Source: Granulicella sp. (GTDB lineage Bacteria; Acidobacteriota; Terriglobia; Terriglobales; Acidobacteriaceae). Taken from it: a DNA stretch of 57,811 bases. The stretch is taken from assembly GCA_027450185.1 (NCBI GenBank), contig DAIDKF010000007.1:1-57811 (forward strand). The letters are read 5' to 3'. This document shows positions 36,415-44,733 of the stretch, piece by piece; the first letter of the stretch is position 1; each line of letters begins with the position of its first letter. The position numbers were made by a program, and so were the translations under genes. The notes under the pieces were generated by a model, which saw nothing but the letters and a program-made list of their open reading frames with translations, searched no databases and was not told the DNA's origin.

Positions 36415-37227
36415 ATGAAATCAACAACATTGAACATTGCCCGTTGGATAGGATTGGCTGGTTTGATTGGCGCGTTCTGTGCGGCTGGATCGATGGGAGC
36501 GCTCGCCCAGGGCTACAACATGGTGAGCTTTGGACACGTGGATCAGCAATCTCCCTCTTCCGCGACCAACGCCGATCTCCCCATCATCACCCCCGAACTC
36601 CGGGCCGACATGCTCGCTGTTCGTGGGCACTATCGCGACGCCATCGACGCCTATGGCAAGATCGAGCCCCAGACCGCAGAGTTGCTCAACAAGATCGGTA
36701 TCGCCTACCAACGCATGGGGATGGATTCGGAGGCTATTGCCTTCTACGATCGAGCGGCACGGATGGACCACAAGTATGCCGCGGTGTACAACAACCTCGG
36801 AACGGTCTACTTCCGCCAGGATGACAACAAGCGCGCAAAGCGCTTCTACAAGAAGTCTATCCGGCTGGATGCGCAGATGGCGCCATTCTGGAGCAACCTG
36901 GGCGCCGTCTACCTCGCCCAGAAGAAGTACAGCGACGGTGCCGAGGCCTACGAGAAGGCCTTCAACCTCGACCCCGATATCTTTCAGGAGCTTGAACTCA
37001 ATGGTCTGCATAAAAATGAATCGCCGGAGGACCTGGCAAAGATGTACATCTGTTTCGCAGAGATCTACGCCCACGCCGGGATGAAGACAGAAGCCATCGT
37101 TTACCTGCAAAAAGCACTTCTGGAAGGCTTCTCGGATAAGCAAAAGCTCGTTCAGGATCAACAACTTGCAACTCTGCGTGGGACGCCGGAGTTCGAGCAC
37201 ATGGTGTCCGGCAATCCGAAACCATAG
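36415..37227 (+). CDS. Exported tetratricopeptide-repeat protein
   Basis: 270 residues with a signal peptide ('WIGLAGLIGAFCAAGSMGALAQG'). At least four TPR units follow between about residues 65 and 235 ('KIGIAYQRMGMDSEAIAFYDRA', 'NNLGTVYFRQDDNKRAKRFYKK', 'SNLGAVYLAQKKYSDGAEAY'). TPRs mediate protein-protein contacts; partner unknown. GGGAGG precedes the ATG at 36415. Divergent from the MocR-type regulator with 190 bp between starts. Confidence 0.88.
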   Translation: MKSTTLNIARWIGLAGLIGAFCAAGSMGALAQGYNMVSFGHVDQQSPSSATNADLPIITPELRADMLAVRGHYRDAIDAYGKIEPQTAELLNKIGIAYQRMGMDSEAIAFYDRAARMDHKYAAVYNNLGTVYFRQDDNKRAKRFYKKSIRLDAQMAPFWSNLGAVYLAQKKYSDGAEAYEKAFNLDPDIFQELELNGLHKNESPEDLAKMYICFAEIYAHAGMKTEAIVYLQKALLEGFSDKQKLVQDQQLATLRGTPEFEHMVSGNPKP

Positions 37228-37349
37228 CGTGGCGTCAGACTATAGCTCTTGACTTGCAGCCGCACGATCCGCGTGTTGAACGAACCCCTGCGGTGGACGC
37301 GGTGACTCCTCCCATTGCGCCCACCACAAGGGTATCTAAGTAGTTAACA

Positions 37350-37364
37350 TCTCACATGGTGAGA
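37350..37364. promoter_or_regulatory. Perfect 6-bp dyad upstream of the amidotransferase gene
   Basis: TCTCAC-ATG-GTGAGA. It lies 55 bp before the likely start codon at 37419 and within 20 bp of a 'TTAACAT' stretch. It could be a repressor operator; nothing identifies the regulator. Confidence 0.3.
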
Positions 37365-37418
37365 ATCTTTCCTCCTCTCCAGCCTCAAATGTTGGTACGC
37401 TTCCAACAGAAGCTGCCT

Positions 37419-38249
37419 ATGACGCCACGCATCGCCATCCCTGTTCCAACCTCCAAGGACCCAGCCTACAACCAGCGTTCCTGGCCGACGTATGCCACGG
37501 CTGTCACACGCTCCGGCGGTGAACCCATCGCGATCGACCTCAGCGCCTCAGAGGCCGAGATGAGGGCACTGGCAGCAAGTTGCGATGGCATCCTACTGCC
37601 GGGGAGCCCTGCCGACGTCAATCCAACTCTCTACGGGGCCGAGCGTGACCCGGCGTCCGCTCCCGCTGACCCCGCACGCGAGGCCACCGACTTTCTTTTG
37701 CTCGACCACGCCGAGAAGCACCGCAAACCGGTGCTGGCCATCTGCTACGGGGTGCAGTCCCTTAACGTCTGGCGCGGCGGAACGCTGGTGCAGGACCTCG
37801 CGCCGCTGCCTGTGAATCATGGCGCAGGCAGCAAGGTGGCGATTGCGCACACCGCGCAGATAGCGCCTGCGAGCTTGCTGGCCTCACTGCTGACGCCGGA
37901 AGAGGCCCCCGAAACTGGCGGGTTTCTGCGTCTGCCGATCAATACCAGCCATCATCAATCGGTTGCGGCTCCCGGTGCAGGCTTGCGGATCGTTGCACGC
38001 TGCCCGGATGACGGCGTAATCGAGGCGGTGGAGTTCGACTCGGATGATGCGATGTTCCACGTGGAACATACGGTCCATCCCCAGTTTGTCCTCGGGGTCC
38101 AGTGGCACCCGGAACGCAGCTATGAGATCAGCGCCGCCAGCCGCGCCCTGTTTGACCGCCTTATCCTTGAGGCGCGCCTACTCGGCGAAGACCATCATAG
38201 TGTCAAGACCGCCATTGCCCCGCAGCCTACAGAAGGCTCCGCACGCTAG
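37419..38249 (+). CDS. Class I glutamine amidotransferase, gamma-Glu-GABA hydrolase (PuuD)-like, containing an in-frame parS
   Basis: 276 residues from the ATG at 37419; ATGs at 37389 and 37356 are in frame and no ribosome-binding site decides. The nucleophile is C109 in 'AICYGVQSLN', with H230 and E232 in 'GVQWHPE', so the enzyme looks active and probably hydrolyses a gamma-glutamyl amide. Codons at 38053-38068 spell a perfect parS site, translated as the MFHVEH segment. That short stretch ('DSDDAMFHVEHT') appears to be extra relative to family members, in which the 'EAVE' strand runs almost directly into 'HPFxLGVQWHPE'. The rsmG gene starts 5 bp after the stop, so the two are probably co-transcribed. 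Confidence 0.87.
   Translation: MTPRIAIPVPTSKDPAYNQRSWPTYATAVTRSGGEPIAIDLSASEAEMRALAASCDGILLPGSPADVNPTLYGAERDPASAPADPAREATDFLLLDHAEKHRKPVLAICYGVQSLNVWRGGTLVQDLAPLPVNHGAGSKVAIAHTAQIAPASLLASLLTPEEAPETGGFLRLPINTSHHQSVAAPGAGLRIVARCPDDGVIEAVEFDSDDAMFHVEHTVHPQFVLGVQWHPERSYEISAASRALFDRLILEARLLGEDHHSVKTAIAPQPTEGSAR
38053..38068. promoter_or_regulatory. parS: parS site 1 (inside the amidotransferase gene)
   Basis: TGTTCCACGTGGAACA, a perfect 16-bp palindrome of the chromosomal parS type bound by ParB. It is fully within coding sequence and read in frame. Identical to the two sites at 38913 and 38940. Confidence 0.9.
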
Positions 38250-38254
38250 GTATC

Positions 38255-38872
38255 ATGGCCACCCTCTCCGAAGCCCGAATCGCTGCGCTCCTGGAGCCCT
38301 ACCTCGGACCCTCTGCTGTGCCGACGGCTCTCTACACACAACTCTCCGACTACCTCGACCTGCTGCTGAAGTGGAACGCCCGCACCAACCTGACCGCCAT
38401 CCGCGAGCCGGAGATGATTGTCCGCCGTCACTTTGGTGAGAGTCTGTTTGCCGCACGGCATCTGGCCGAGCGAATGGCTGCCGGTTCCACGTTGCTCGAC
38501 TTCGGCTCGGGGGCCGGCTTTCCTGGGTTGCCGATTCAACTGCTGAATCCCAGCCTGCAGGTTACACTGGCGGAGTCACAGGGGAAAAAGGCCTCCTTTC
38601 TCAGAGAAGCGGTCCGCACCCTGCACCTCCCTACCGAGATCTGGGCCAGACGCGTCGATGCAATGGAATCGGGTCGCAGGTTTAGCGCCGTGACACTGCG
38701 GGCAGTGGACAATATGCGGCAGGCGATCGCCGATGCCTCGCTACGCGTCGCCCCCGGTGGCTGGCTTGTGACGCTTTCGACCGAGGTGACGCCAGGGAGC
38801 GACTGCATACCGCTCCCCGGGGACGCACCCGGATGGCTCACCCTGGTCCGAGGCTGCCCTCCAACCCAATAA
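38255..38872 (+). CDS. rsmG: 16S rRNA (guanine-N7) methyltransferase RsmG (GidB)
   Basis: 205 residues. RsmG methylates G527 (E. coli numbering) of 16S rRNA. The SAM motif 'LLDFGSGAGFPGLPI' (~80-94) and the leading helix 'LDLLLKWNARTNLTAIRE' are diagnostic. The late 'SAVTLRAVDNM' matches the family motif with R-A-V. It is positioned directly upstream of parA, the common gidB-parA-parB order near chromosome origins. It starts 5 bp after the amidotransferase stop. Confidence 0.95.
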   Translation: MATLSEARIAALLEPYLGPSAVPTALYTQLSDYLDLLLKWNARTNLTAIREPEMIVRRHFGESLFAARHLAERMAAGSTLLDFGSGAGFPGLPIQLLNPSLQVTLAESQGKKASFLREAVRTLHLPTEIWARRVDAMESGRRFSAVTLRAVDNMRQAIADASLRVAPGGWLVTLSTEVTPGSDCIPLPGDAPGWLTLVRGCPPTQ

Positions 38873-38912
38873 CCCTCAACTTCCTCATCCGATGCACAGC
38901 ATTTCCTCGCGA

Positions 38913-38928
38913 TGTTCCACGTGGAACA
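38913..38928. promoter_or_regulatory. parS: parS site 2
   Basis: TGTTCCACGTGGAACA in the rsmG-parA intergenic region, 27 bp before the next copy. Perfect palindrome, same as site 1. Confidence 0.93.
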
Positions 38929-38939
38929 CAACTTCAGGC

Positions 38940-38955
38940 TGTTCCACGTGGAACA
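38940..38955. promoter_or_regulatory. parS: parS site 3
   Basis: TGTTCCACGTGGAACA, ending 39 bp before the parA start codon. With site 2 it forms a tandem pair (27-bp repeat distance, between two and three helical turns) likely to overlap the parA promoter region. Confidence 0.93.
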
Positions 38956-38994
38956 TTTCCCCTCAGTATCTGCTAGGCTTGGACTCGTCCCGCC

Positions 38995-39906
38995 ATGTCC
39001 GAAACAACCGATCCGAAGAATTCGCCCGCCCCCCAAAGCCCTACCCCCCACAGTAAGGTCATCGCCATCGTCAACCAGAAGGGTGGGGTCGGCAAAACCA
39101 CCACGGCCATCAATCTAGCGGCTGCCGTTGCGCTTGAAGACGTCCCGGTCCTGCTGCTCGACGTAGACCCCCAGGCCAACACTACGGGCGGCCTCGGCTT
39201 CTCCCGCGATGAGGCACGGCTCTCGGTCTACGACCTCCTGCTCGGCAACGCCACTGCCCGAGAGGTCATTGTCCCCACTGAGATCAAGAAGCTCTCGCTG
39301 GTTCCCGGCACCAAGAACATGATCGGCGCCAATGTCGAACTGGTTGGCGTTGAACGTCGTGAGCACCGCCTCCGCGAGGGGCTGGAGCCGGTGCGTACAG
39401 AGTATCCGTTTATCATTCTGGATTGCCCGCCCGCGCTCGACCTTCTCACCCTCAACTCACTGGTCGCCGCCGATACGCTACTGGTACCCATGCAGGCGGA
39501 GTACTTCGCGCTGGAGGGCATCTCCGAGTTGATGGCGACGCTGGACCGCGTCTCCTCCAGCTTCAACCCCGAACTCTCAATTGAGGGCGTGCTGCTCACC
39601 ATGTTTGATGACCGCACCAATCTCTCCCAACAGGTGCGCGACAACCTGCAGAGCTTCTTTGAAGATAAGCTCTTCAAGACGACCATTCCGCGCAATATCC
39701 GGTTGGCCGAGGCGCCCAGCCACGGAAAGCCTGTCGCCCTGTATGATCCGCGCTCGCGTGGCGCCGAGGCCTACCGCAGCCTTGCCCTCGAACTCCTTGA
39801 ACGCAATGGCGTCGCGATCCCAAAGAAACCCGGCCCAGCGCCCAGCTTCCCGGTACTCGAAGCGATGGGCGAATCCAAGGGCATCTGGCCGTTTCGTAAG
39901 AAGTAG
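38995..39906 (+). CDS. parA: Chromosome-partitioning ATPase ParA (Soj)
   Basis: 303 residues. The deviant Walker A 'KGGVGKTTT' (~29-37), the A' box '[12 protein letters not shown]' and Walker B '[14 protein letters not shown]' are intact. No N-terminal DNA-binding extension is present, so it is the chromosomal type Ib-like ParA that forms gradients on the nucleoid and moves ParB-parS complexes. The C-terminal ~35 residues after '[10 protein letters not shown]' are a Pro-rich tail. Preceded by two parS sites and followed 75 bp later by parB. Confidence 0.96.
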   Translation: MSETTDPKNSPAPQSPTPHSKVIAIVNQKGGVGKTTTAINLAAAVALEDVPVLLLDVDPQANTTGGLGFSRDEARLSVYDLLLGNATAREVIVPTEIKKLSLVPGTKNMIGANVELVGVERREHRLREGLEPVRTEYPFIILDCPPALDLLTLNSLVAADTLLVPMQAEYFALEGISELMATLDRVSSSFNPELSIEGVLLTMFDDRTNLSQQVRDNLQSFFEDKLFKTTIPRNIRLAEAPSHGKPVALYDPRSRGAEAYRSLALELLERNGVAIPKKPGPAPSFPVLEAMGESKGIWPFRKK

Positions 39907-39981
39907 AGCAGCCGGAAAATCATTTGCGGACCGAGCAGGACTGGGTCCAAAGCATCCACTTTCATCAGGCAGGAACCAAGT

Positions 39982-40926
39982 ATGTCTACACCGAACCAAG
40001 CTGATCCACACGCCAAGAGCAAGCCGCGAGCCTTGGGCAAAGGCCTCGAATCACTTCTACCGTCACGACCCAGCCCAACCGCGCCCATCAGCGTCAGTGC
40101 GGCGGCAGAGTCCACCGGGAAGCCTCTCGAGATCGCCGTCGACCTCATTGACCGCAACCCTTTCCAGACCCGAACCAACTTTGACGAAGCCAAGCTCGCA
40201 GAATTAGCTATATCGATCACAGCATCCGGTGTAGTCCAACCCATCGTCGTGCGCCATGGAGCAAACCATCGTCAGGATGGGCGCTACACGCTGATCACCG
40301 GCGAGCGACGCCTGCTGGCCAGCAAGAAGGCGGGCAAGGAGACGATCCCGGCCATCCTCCGCGAGGTCTCGAATCTGCAGGCGATGGAGATGACCATCGT
40401 TGAAAATCTACAGCGCGCAGACCTGAACCCTATGGAGCAGGCGCATGCCTATGTGCGCCTCAGCCGCGACTTTCACATGACTCAGGAGCAGATGGCCGAG
40501 CGCACGGGCAAAGACCGTGCAAGTGTCTCTAACTTCCTTCGTTTGTTGAAGTTACCTGATTCCGTGCAACGCCATGTCGAGACCGGTGAGCTGAGTTTTG
40601 GTCACGCCCGTGCCTTGCTCGCGCTGGAGTCACCGGAGGCCATGCTGGCGGCCGCGCAGAAGGTATTGGCGCTACACCTGTCGGTTCGGGCCACCGAAAA
40701 TTACGTCCACGGCCTACTCAACCCCGAGTCCCGAAAGAAGGAACCGAAGCCCGTCGCCAGCGTCGATCCCAACGTGCGCGAGGCCCAGGACGCCCTGCGC
40801 CGACGGCTCGGTTTGAAGGTTACCATCGAGGACAAAAAGGGCAGAGGCAAGGTCATCATCGAGTACTCAGGCGTGGAGGACTTCGACGCAATCCTGACCG
40901 CACTCGGAGACTCGCCCTCCGCGTAA
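39982..40926 (+). CDS. parB: Chromosome-partitioning protein ParB (Spo0J), CTP-dependent parS-binding clamp
   Basis: 314 residues. The N-terminal ParA-stimulating motif is 'PRALGKGLESLLP'. The CTP-binding ParB/Srx domain has 'NPFQTR' and 'GERRLLASKKAG', then 'ENLQRADLNPMEQA' and a helix-turn-helix 'EQMAERTGKDRASVSNFL' for parS recognition. The C-terminal dimerisation domain ends 'GRGKVIIEYSGVEDFDAIL'. AGGAA lies upstream of the ATG. Expected targets are the three parS copies at 38053, 38913 and 38940. Confidence 0.96.
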   Translation: MSTPNQADPHAKSKPRALGKGLESLLPSRPSPTAPISVSAAAESTGKPLEIAVDLIDRNPFQTRTNFDEAKLAELAISITASGVVQPIVVRHGANHRQDGRYTLITGERRLLASKKAGKETIPAILREVSNLQAMEMTIVENLQRADLNPMEQAHAYVRLSRDFHMTQEQMAERTGKDRASVSNFLRLLKLPDSVQRHVETGELSFGHARALLALESPEAMLAAAQKVLALHLSVRATENYVHGLLNPESRKKEPKPVASVDPNVREAQDALRRRLGLKVTIEDKKGRGKVIIEYSGVEDFDAILTALGDSPSA

Positions 40927-41030
40927 CGCGCGGCGACAGGCCGCGTAGCACACCACCCCAACGCTGTTGTAGATTGAGAACTTCATCCGCCGAACCGCAT
41001 CGCCCACTCCCAATGGCAACGAGGTACACC

Positions 41031-42398
41031 ATGCGCAAGCTCTCATCCACACTGGCAGTTCTAATGCTGTTCGTCCCTGCAGCCATCGCCCAGCCCACTT
41101 ACAGGCCAGCAGCCGGCCGCACCCTGCTTCGTGCCGGCCGCGTACTCGACGTACACACTGGCAAGGAGGAGCCTGGTGAGACGGTGATCGTCTCGGCAGA
41201 GCGCATCGTGGCTATTGCGCCGACCAGCATGACGCCTGCGGGGCCAGGGGATCGCGTCGTTGACCTGACGGCGTACACGGTGATGCCCGGACTGATCGAC
41301 GTGCACACGCACCTCACCATGGCAAACAACTTCGATCCATACTTTGAGCTCACAATGACACCAGGTAAAGAGGCGATCATTGGCGTGGAAAATGCGAAGA
41401 CCACGCTCGAAGCAGGCTTCACCAGCGTGCGCAACGTGGGTGCCGACGGCTTCACCGACGTTGCGCTGCGCGATGAGATCAACGAGGGACACATTCCGGG
41501 CCCGCACATGCTCGTGTCCGGACCGCCCCTGGGCATCACCGGCGGACACATGGATGAAAATCTGCTGCCTGAGCAGTATCACGTGCAGGGCGAGGGTGTT
41601 GCCGACGGCATCCCCGCCGTGCAGCACATGGTGCGCACCAACATAAAGTACGGCGCCGACCTGATCAAGATTGGCGCGTCCGGCGGCGTGCTTTCGAAGG
41701 GCGACGATCCGCAGGCCTCTCAGTACACGCTGGAAGAGATGCAGGCGATCGTCGCAGATGCGCACCGCCTGGGCCGCAAGGTGGCAGCGCACGCACACGG
41801 CGCGCAGGCAATCCTGTGGGCATCTGAGGCCGGCGTGGACTCCATCGAGCACGGCAGCTACATGGACGACGCCGACATCGCCATGATGCTCAAACACGGT
41901 ACGTACTTTGTGCCCACCGCGTATCTCATCGACTGGATGCAGCAGTACGGCCATCTCTCGCCGCTGTATGCTCAAAAGATGAAGGACGTGAGCGCGGTGG
42001 AGAAGCAGAACGCCATCCGCGCCATCAAGGCTGGCGTCAAGGTCGCGTGTGGCACCGATGCCGCCGTCTATCCGCACGGGCTCAACGCACACGAGCTGGA
42101 CGTCTACGTGAACCAGTTCGGAATGACGCCGCTGGCCGCACTCCAGACTGCAACCCTCAACGCAGCCGACCTGATGGGCTGGACGGACAAGACTGGGTCG
42201 TTGGAGCCGGGCAAGTGGGCCGACGTGATCGCCGTACAGGGCGACCCGCTCGCCGATGTGCGCATCCTGCAGCATGTCCCGTTCGTCATGAAGTCGGGCG
42301 TGATCTACAAGGACGAAGCCCAGCCTGCGGCCGTCGATAGGATGGTCGCAGCCACTCCCGCTGTAACCGAATCAAACCCCACGGAGAACAGCTTCTGA
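41031..42398 (+). CDS. Exported metal-dependent amidohydrolase (imidazolonepropionase/Xaa-Pro dipeptidase-like)
   Basis: 455 residues with a signal peptide ('TLAVLMLFVPAAIAQ'). Amidohydrolase-superfamily ligands are visible: 'VMPGLIDVHTHL' (HxH), 'DLIKIGASGG' (candidate carboxylated Lys), 'AAHAHG', 'SIEHGSYMDD' and 'CGTDAAVYPHG'. It belongs to the 'amidohydrolase family protein' group of exported peptidase/prolidase-like enzymes; substrate unknown. The start at 41031 is set by GAGG 7 bp upstream and by the signal peptide. Its TGA overlaps the ATG of the next gene, so the two are translationally coupled. Confidence 0.88.
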   Translation: MRKLSSTLAVLMLFVPAAIAQPTYRPAAGRTLLRAGRVLDVHTGKEEPGETVIVSAERIVAIAPTSMTPAGPGDRVVDLTAYTVMPGLIDVHTHLTMANNFDPYFELTMTPGKEAIIGVENAKTTLEAGFTSVRNVGADGFTDVALRDEINEGHIPGPHMLVSGPPLGITGGHMDENLLPEQYHVQGEGVADGIPAVQHMVRTNIKYGADLIKIGASGGVLSKGDDPQASQYTLEEMQAIVADAHRLGRKVAAHAHGAQAILWASEAGVDSIEHGSYMDDADIAMMLKHGTYFVPTAYLIDWMQQYGHLSPLYAQKMKDVSAVEKQNAIRAIKAGVKVACGTDAAVYPHGLNAHELDVYVNQFGMTPLAALQTATLNAADLMGWTDKTGSLEPGKWADVIAVQGDPLADVRILQHVPFVMKSGVIYKDEAQPAAVDRMVAATPAVTESNPTENSF

Positions 42399-43156
42399 TG
42401 CAGGCCACTGCCTTCGAGTATCGTTTCCGCTTCGCCATTCATGCGGTGATTTACATCCTCGGCTTCACCGCGCCGTGGTTGTTTCTTCCTTCGCTGGCTG
42501 GCGTCCCGGGCTTCACCACGAGTTCCACATGGCTGGTGCTCTCGTCCGCAATCTCGCGCCAGGGATGGCTCGCCTTTGATGCTGCCACCGTCGTACTGCT
42601 GGTGATCGCGCTCATCCTGACGGCGCTGGGCGCTGTGTTGCGCGTGTGGGGTTCAGCGTATGTAGGGTCAAGCATTGTGAAGTCGCCCTCGATGCATGGA
42701 GCCGTGATGCTCGCCGATGGGCCGTATCGCCGCACACGCAACCCGCTGTATCTGGGTACGCTGCTGCACACCCTCGGCGTCTCGATTCTGATGCCGCCCA
42801 GCGGCGCGATCTTTGCGGTAGTGTTCCTGTGGGTCTTCCAGGTGCGACTCGCGCTGGCCGAAGAGCCGTTCCTGATTGCACGCTTCGGCCAACCCTACCT
42901 TGCTTACAAGGCTGCGGTTCCGCGCTTTCTGCCCTCGCCCACACCGCAGATCGCTGCTGGGGATGTGCGCCCGCACTGGCTCCAGTCGCTGCTCGGCGAG
43001 ATCTACTTCCCTGCAGTGTTTCTCGTTCTGGCCATCTTTGGATGGAGCTTCAATGCGCAGCCACTGCGCCAGGGCCTGATCATCTCACTCGGCGTGTGGC
43101 TGGTGGTGCGGGCCTTTCTGCCGCGTCCCGCACGCGACACACACGCACTCGCGTAG
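42398..43156 (+). CDS. Isoprenylcysteine carboxyl methyltransferase-like integral membrane protein
   Basis: 252 residues with about five to six hydrophobic segments. The PEMT/ICMT-type SAM region 'DGPYRRTRNPLYLGTLL' and the following 'EEPFLIARFGQPYLAYK' (E, FG..Y..Y) are characteristic. Bacterial members methylate unknown membrane substrates, and prenylated cysteine is unlikely here. Coupled to the amidohydrolase gene through a TGATG overlap and followed by a strong hairpin. Confidence 0.87.
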   Translation: MQATAFEYRFRFAIHAVIYILGFTAPWLFLPSLAGVPGFTTSSTWLVLSSAISRQGWLAFDAATVVLLVIALILTALGAVLRVWGSAYVGSSIVKSPSMHGAVMLADGPYRRTRNPLYLGTLLHTLGVSILMPPSGAIFAVVFLWVFQVRLALAEEPFLIARFGQPYLAYKAAVPRFLPSPTPQIAAGDVRPHWLQSLLGEIYFPAVFLVLAIFGWSFNAQPLRQGLIISLGVWLVVRAFLPRPARDTHALA

Positions 43157-43196
43157 ATCCCATCACCTGCCATTCAACCGTACACGTGCCAACGAA

Positions 43197-43243
43197 AAAG
43201 GGCCGGAGACCCGACGCACGCTGCGTCGATTCTCCGGCCCTTT
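43197..43243. terminator. Long bidirectional terminator
   Basis: A long interrupted stem: AAAGGGCCGGAGA pairs with TCTCCGGCCCTTT, and inside it CGACGCA pairs with TGCGTCG over a 3-base loop. A-run before and T-run after. It lies between the convergent ICMT-like gene (+) and hup (-). Confidence 0.88.
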
Positions 43244-43310
43244 CCACCAAGCCTCCACAAGACCCGAATACAAAGGCTCTAGCTACGAGGCGCGCACGAT
43301 ACTGCCCACA

Positions 43311-43607
<297 letters not shown>

Positions 43608-43908
43608 GTTGTATCTCCTTCGTTCGGTAAAAATAGATAAAGCGGATTGAGCATGGGTCTCTGCCCATCTCCCGCTACCTGCTCGCTGGCGGCCTCTCGT
43701 TATGTCTTCCAGCAAACCAGACGGGAAGCTTTTACGAGGCAGCAATCGCCAGTGTTCATGCGGGTGCGAAGAACCGCGCCGATGTTCACCTTCAACCTTC
43801 CTGAACGCTTTGTCAACGGCAAATCTGCCATTTCCACAGATATTTGCAAGGTCTTTCCGAAATTGTTCCTTTTCAGGCCCATTTTCAGCGGATTTTACGA
43901 CTACCCGG

Positions 43909-44640
43909 CTAAAAGATCCGATTTCTTCCTTCTCCGTAATGCGCATTTTCAGGGTTGTTTTGCGCATCAAGAATCGCACCATTCAGCGTATCCACCAGCG
44001 GCGACGTCAACCGCATCCGCCGCACGACTTCGCGCACCAGCCCCGGCTCCAGCGCCAGGCCGGCGGGCAGCCAGGCGTGTACTCCCCAACTCTTCGCACG
44101 CACCAACTCGTCTGCGGGATCGTCGCTTGCGAAGCCTTTGGGCATGCGCGTCAGCGCCTCAGCATCAATCCCCTCAAACCCCGCACCCCGGGCCTTCAGC
44201 AGCTTCTTTACGCTGGCGCGATAGGCTTCGTGGTGCGCGCTCATCCAGCGGCGAATCGTCAACAGTTGTTCGCGTTCCGGCATGTACACGCCAGCCGCAA
44301 CCATCACCTGCTGCGGACCGATCTGCAGATAGAAGCCGCCACCCGATGTCTTCTCCATCCCCCGCCGCGCCCACCAGGCTGCGAGATGGGTCTTGTACGG
44401 CTGTTTGTTTTTACTGAAGCGAATGTCGCGATAGATGCGCATCATAATCTTGTGCGCAGGCCGCACATGCTCGGGCGCAAACTCCGCCATCGCCGCGGTA
44501 ATCTCATCTACCAGCGCCAGCATCGGAGCCTTCACGGCACGCTCGTACACCGCGCGCCGCGCCTCAAACCACTCGCGGTCATTGTTGCGCGCAAGCCCAC
44601 GCAGGAACTTCATCGCTTCGGGAGAAAAGTGTGTCGCCAT
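43909..44640 (-). CDS. DUF2461 domain-containing protein
   Basis: 243 residues, nearly all one DUF2461 domain (TIGR02453): 'FLRGLARNNDREWFEARRAVYE', 'RIYRDIRFSKNKQPYKTHLAAWW', 'GGGFYLQIGPQQVMVAAGVYMPE' and 'RMPKGFASDDPADELVRAKSW'. Widespread in soil bacteria and fungi with no established function. No signal peptide or membrane segment. Ribosome-binding site weak. Confidence 0.9.
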   Translation of the reverse strand: MATHFSPEAMKFLRGLARNNDREWFEARRAVYERAVKAPMLALVDEITAAMAEFAPEHVRPAHKIMMRIYRDIRFSKNKQPYKTHLAAWWARRGMEKTSGGGFYLQIGPQQVMVAAGVYMPEREQLLTIRRWMSAHHEAYRASVKKLLKARGAGFEGIDAEALTRMPKGFASDDPADELVRAKSWGVHAWLPAGLALEPGLVREVVRRMRLTSPLVDTLNGAILDAQNNPENAHYGEGRNRIF

Positions 44641-44733
44641 CGCTCTTCGATCCTACGCAACTTCCCTTCTCGCCACAATCCACAACGGCGAAGACCACGG
44701 TCTCCGCCGTCGTGCGCACTCCATGCAAAAGGA

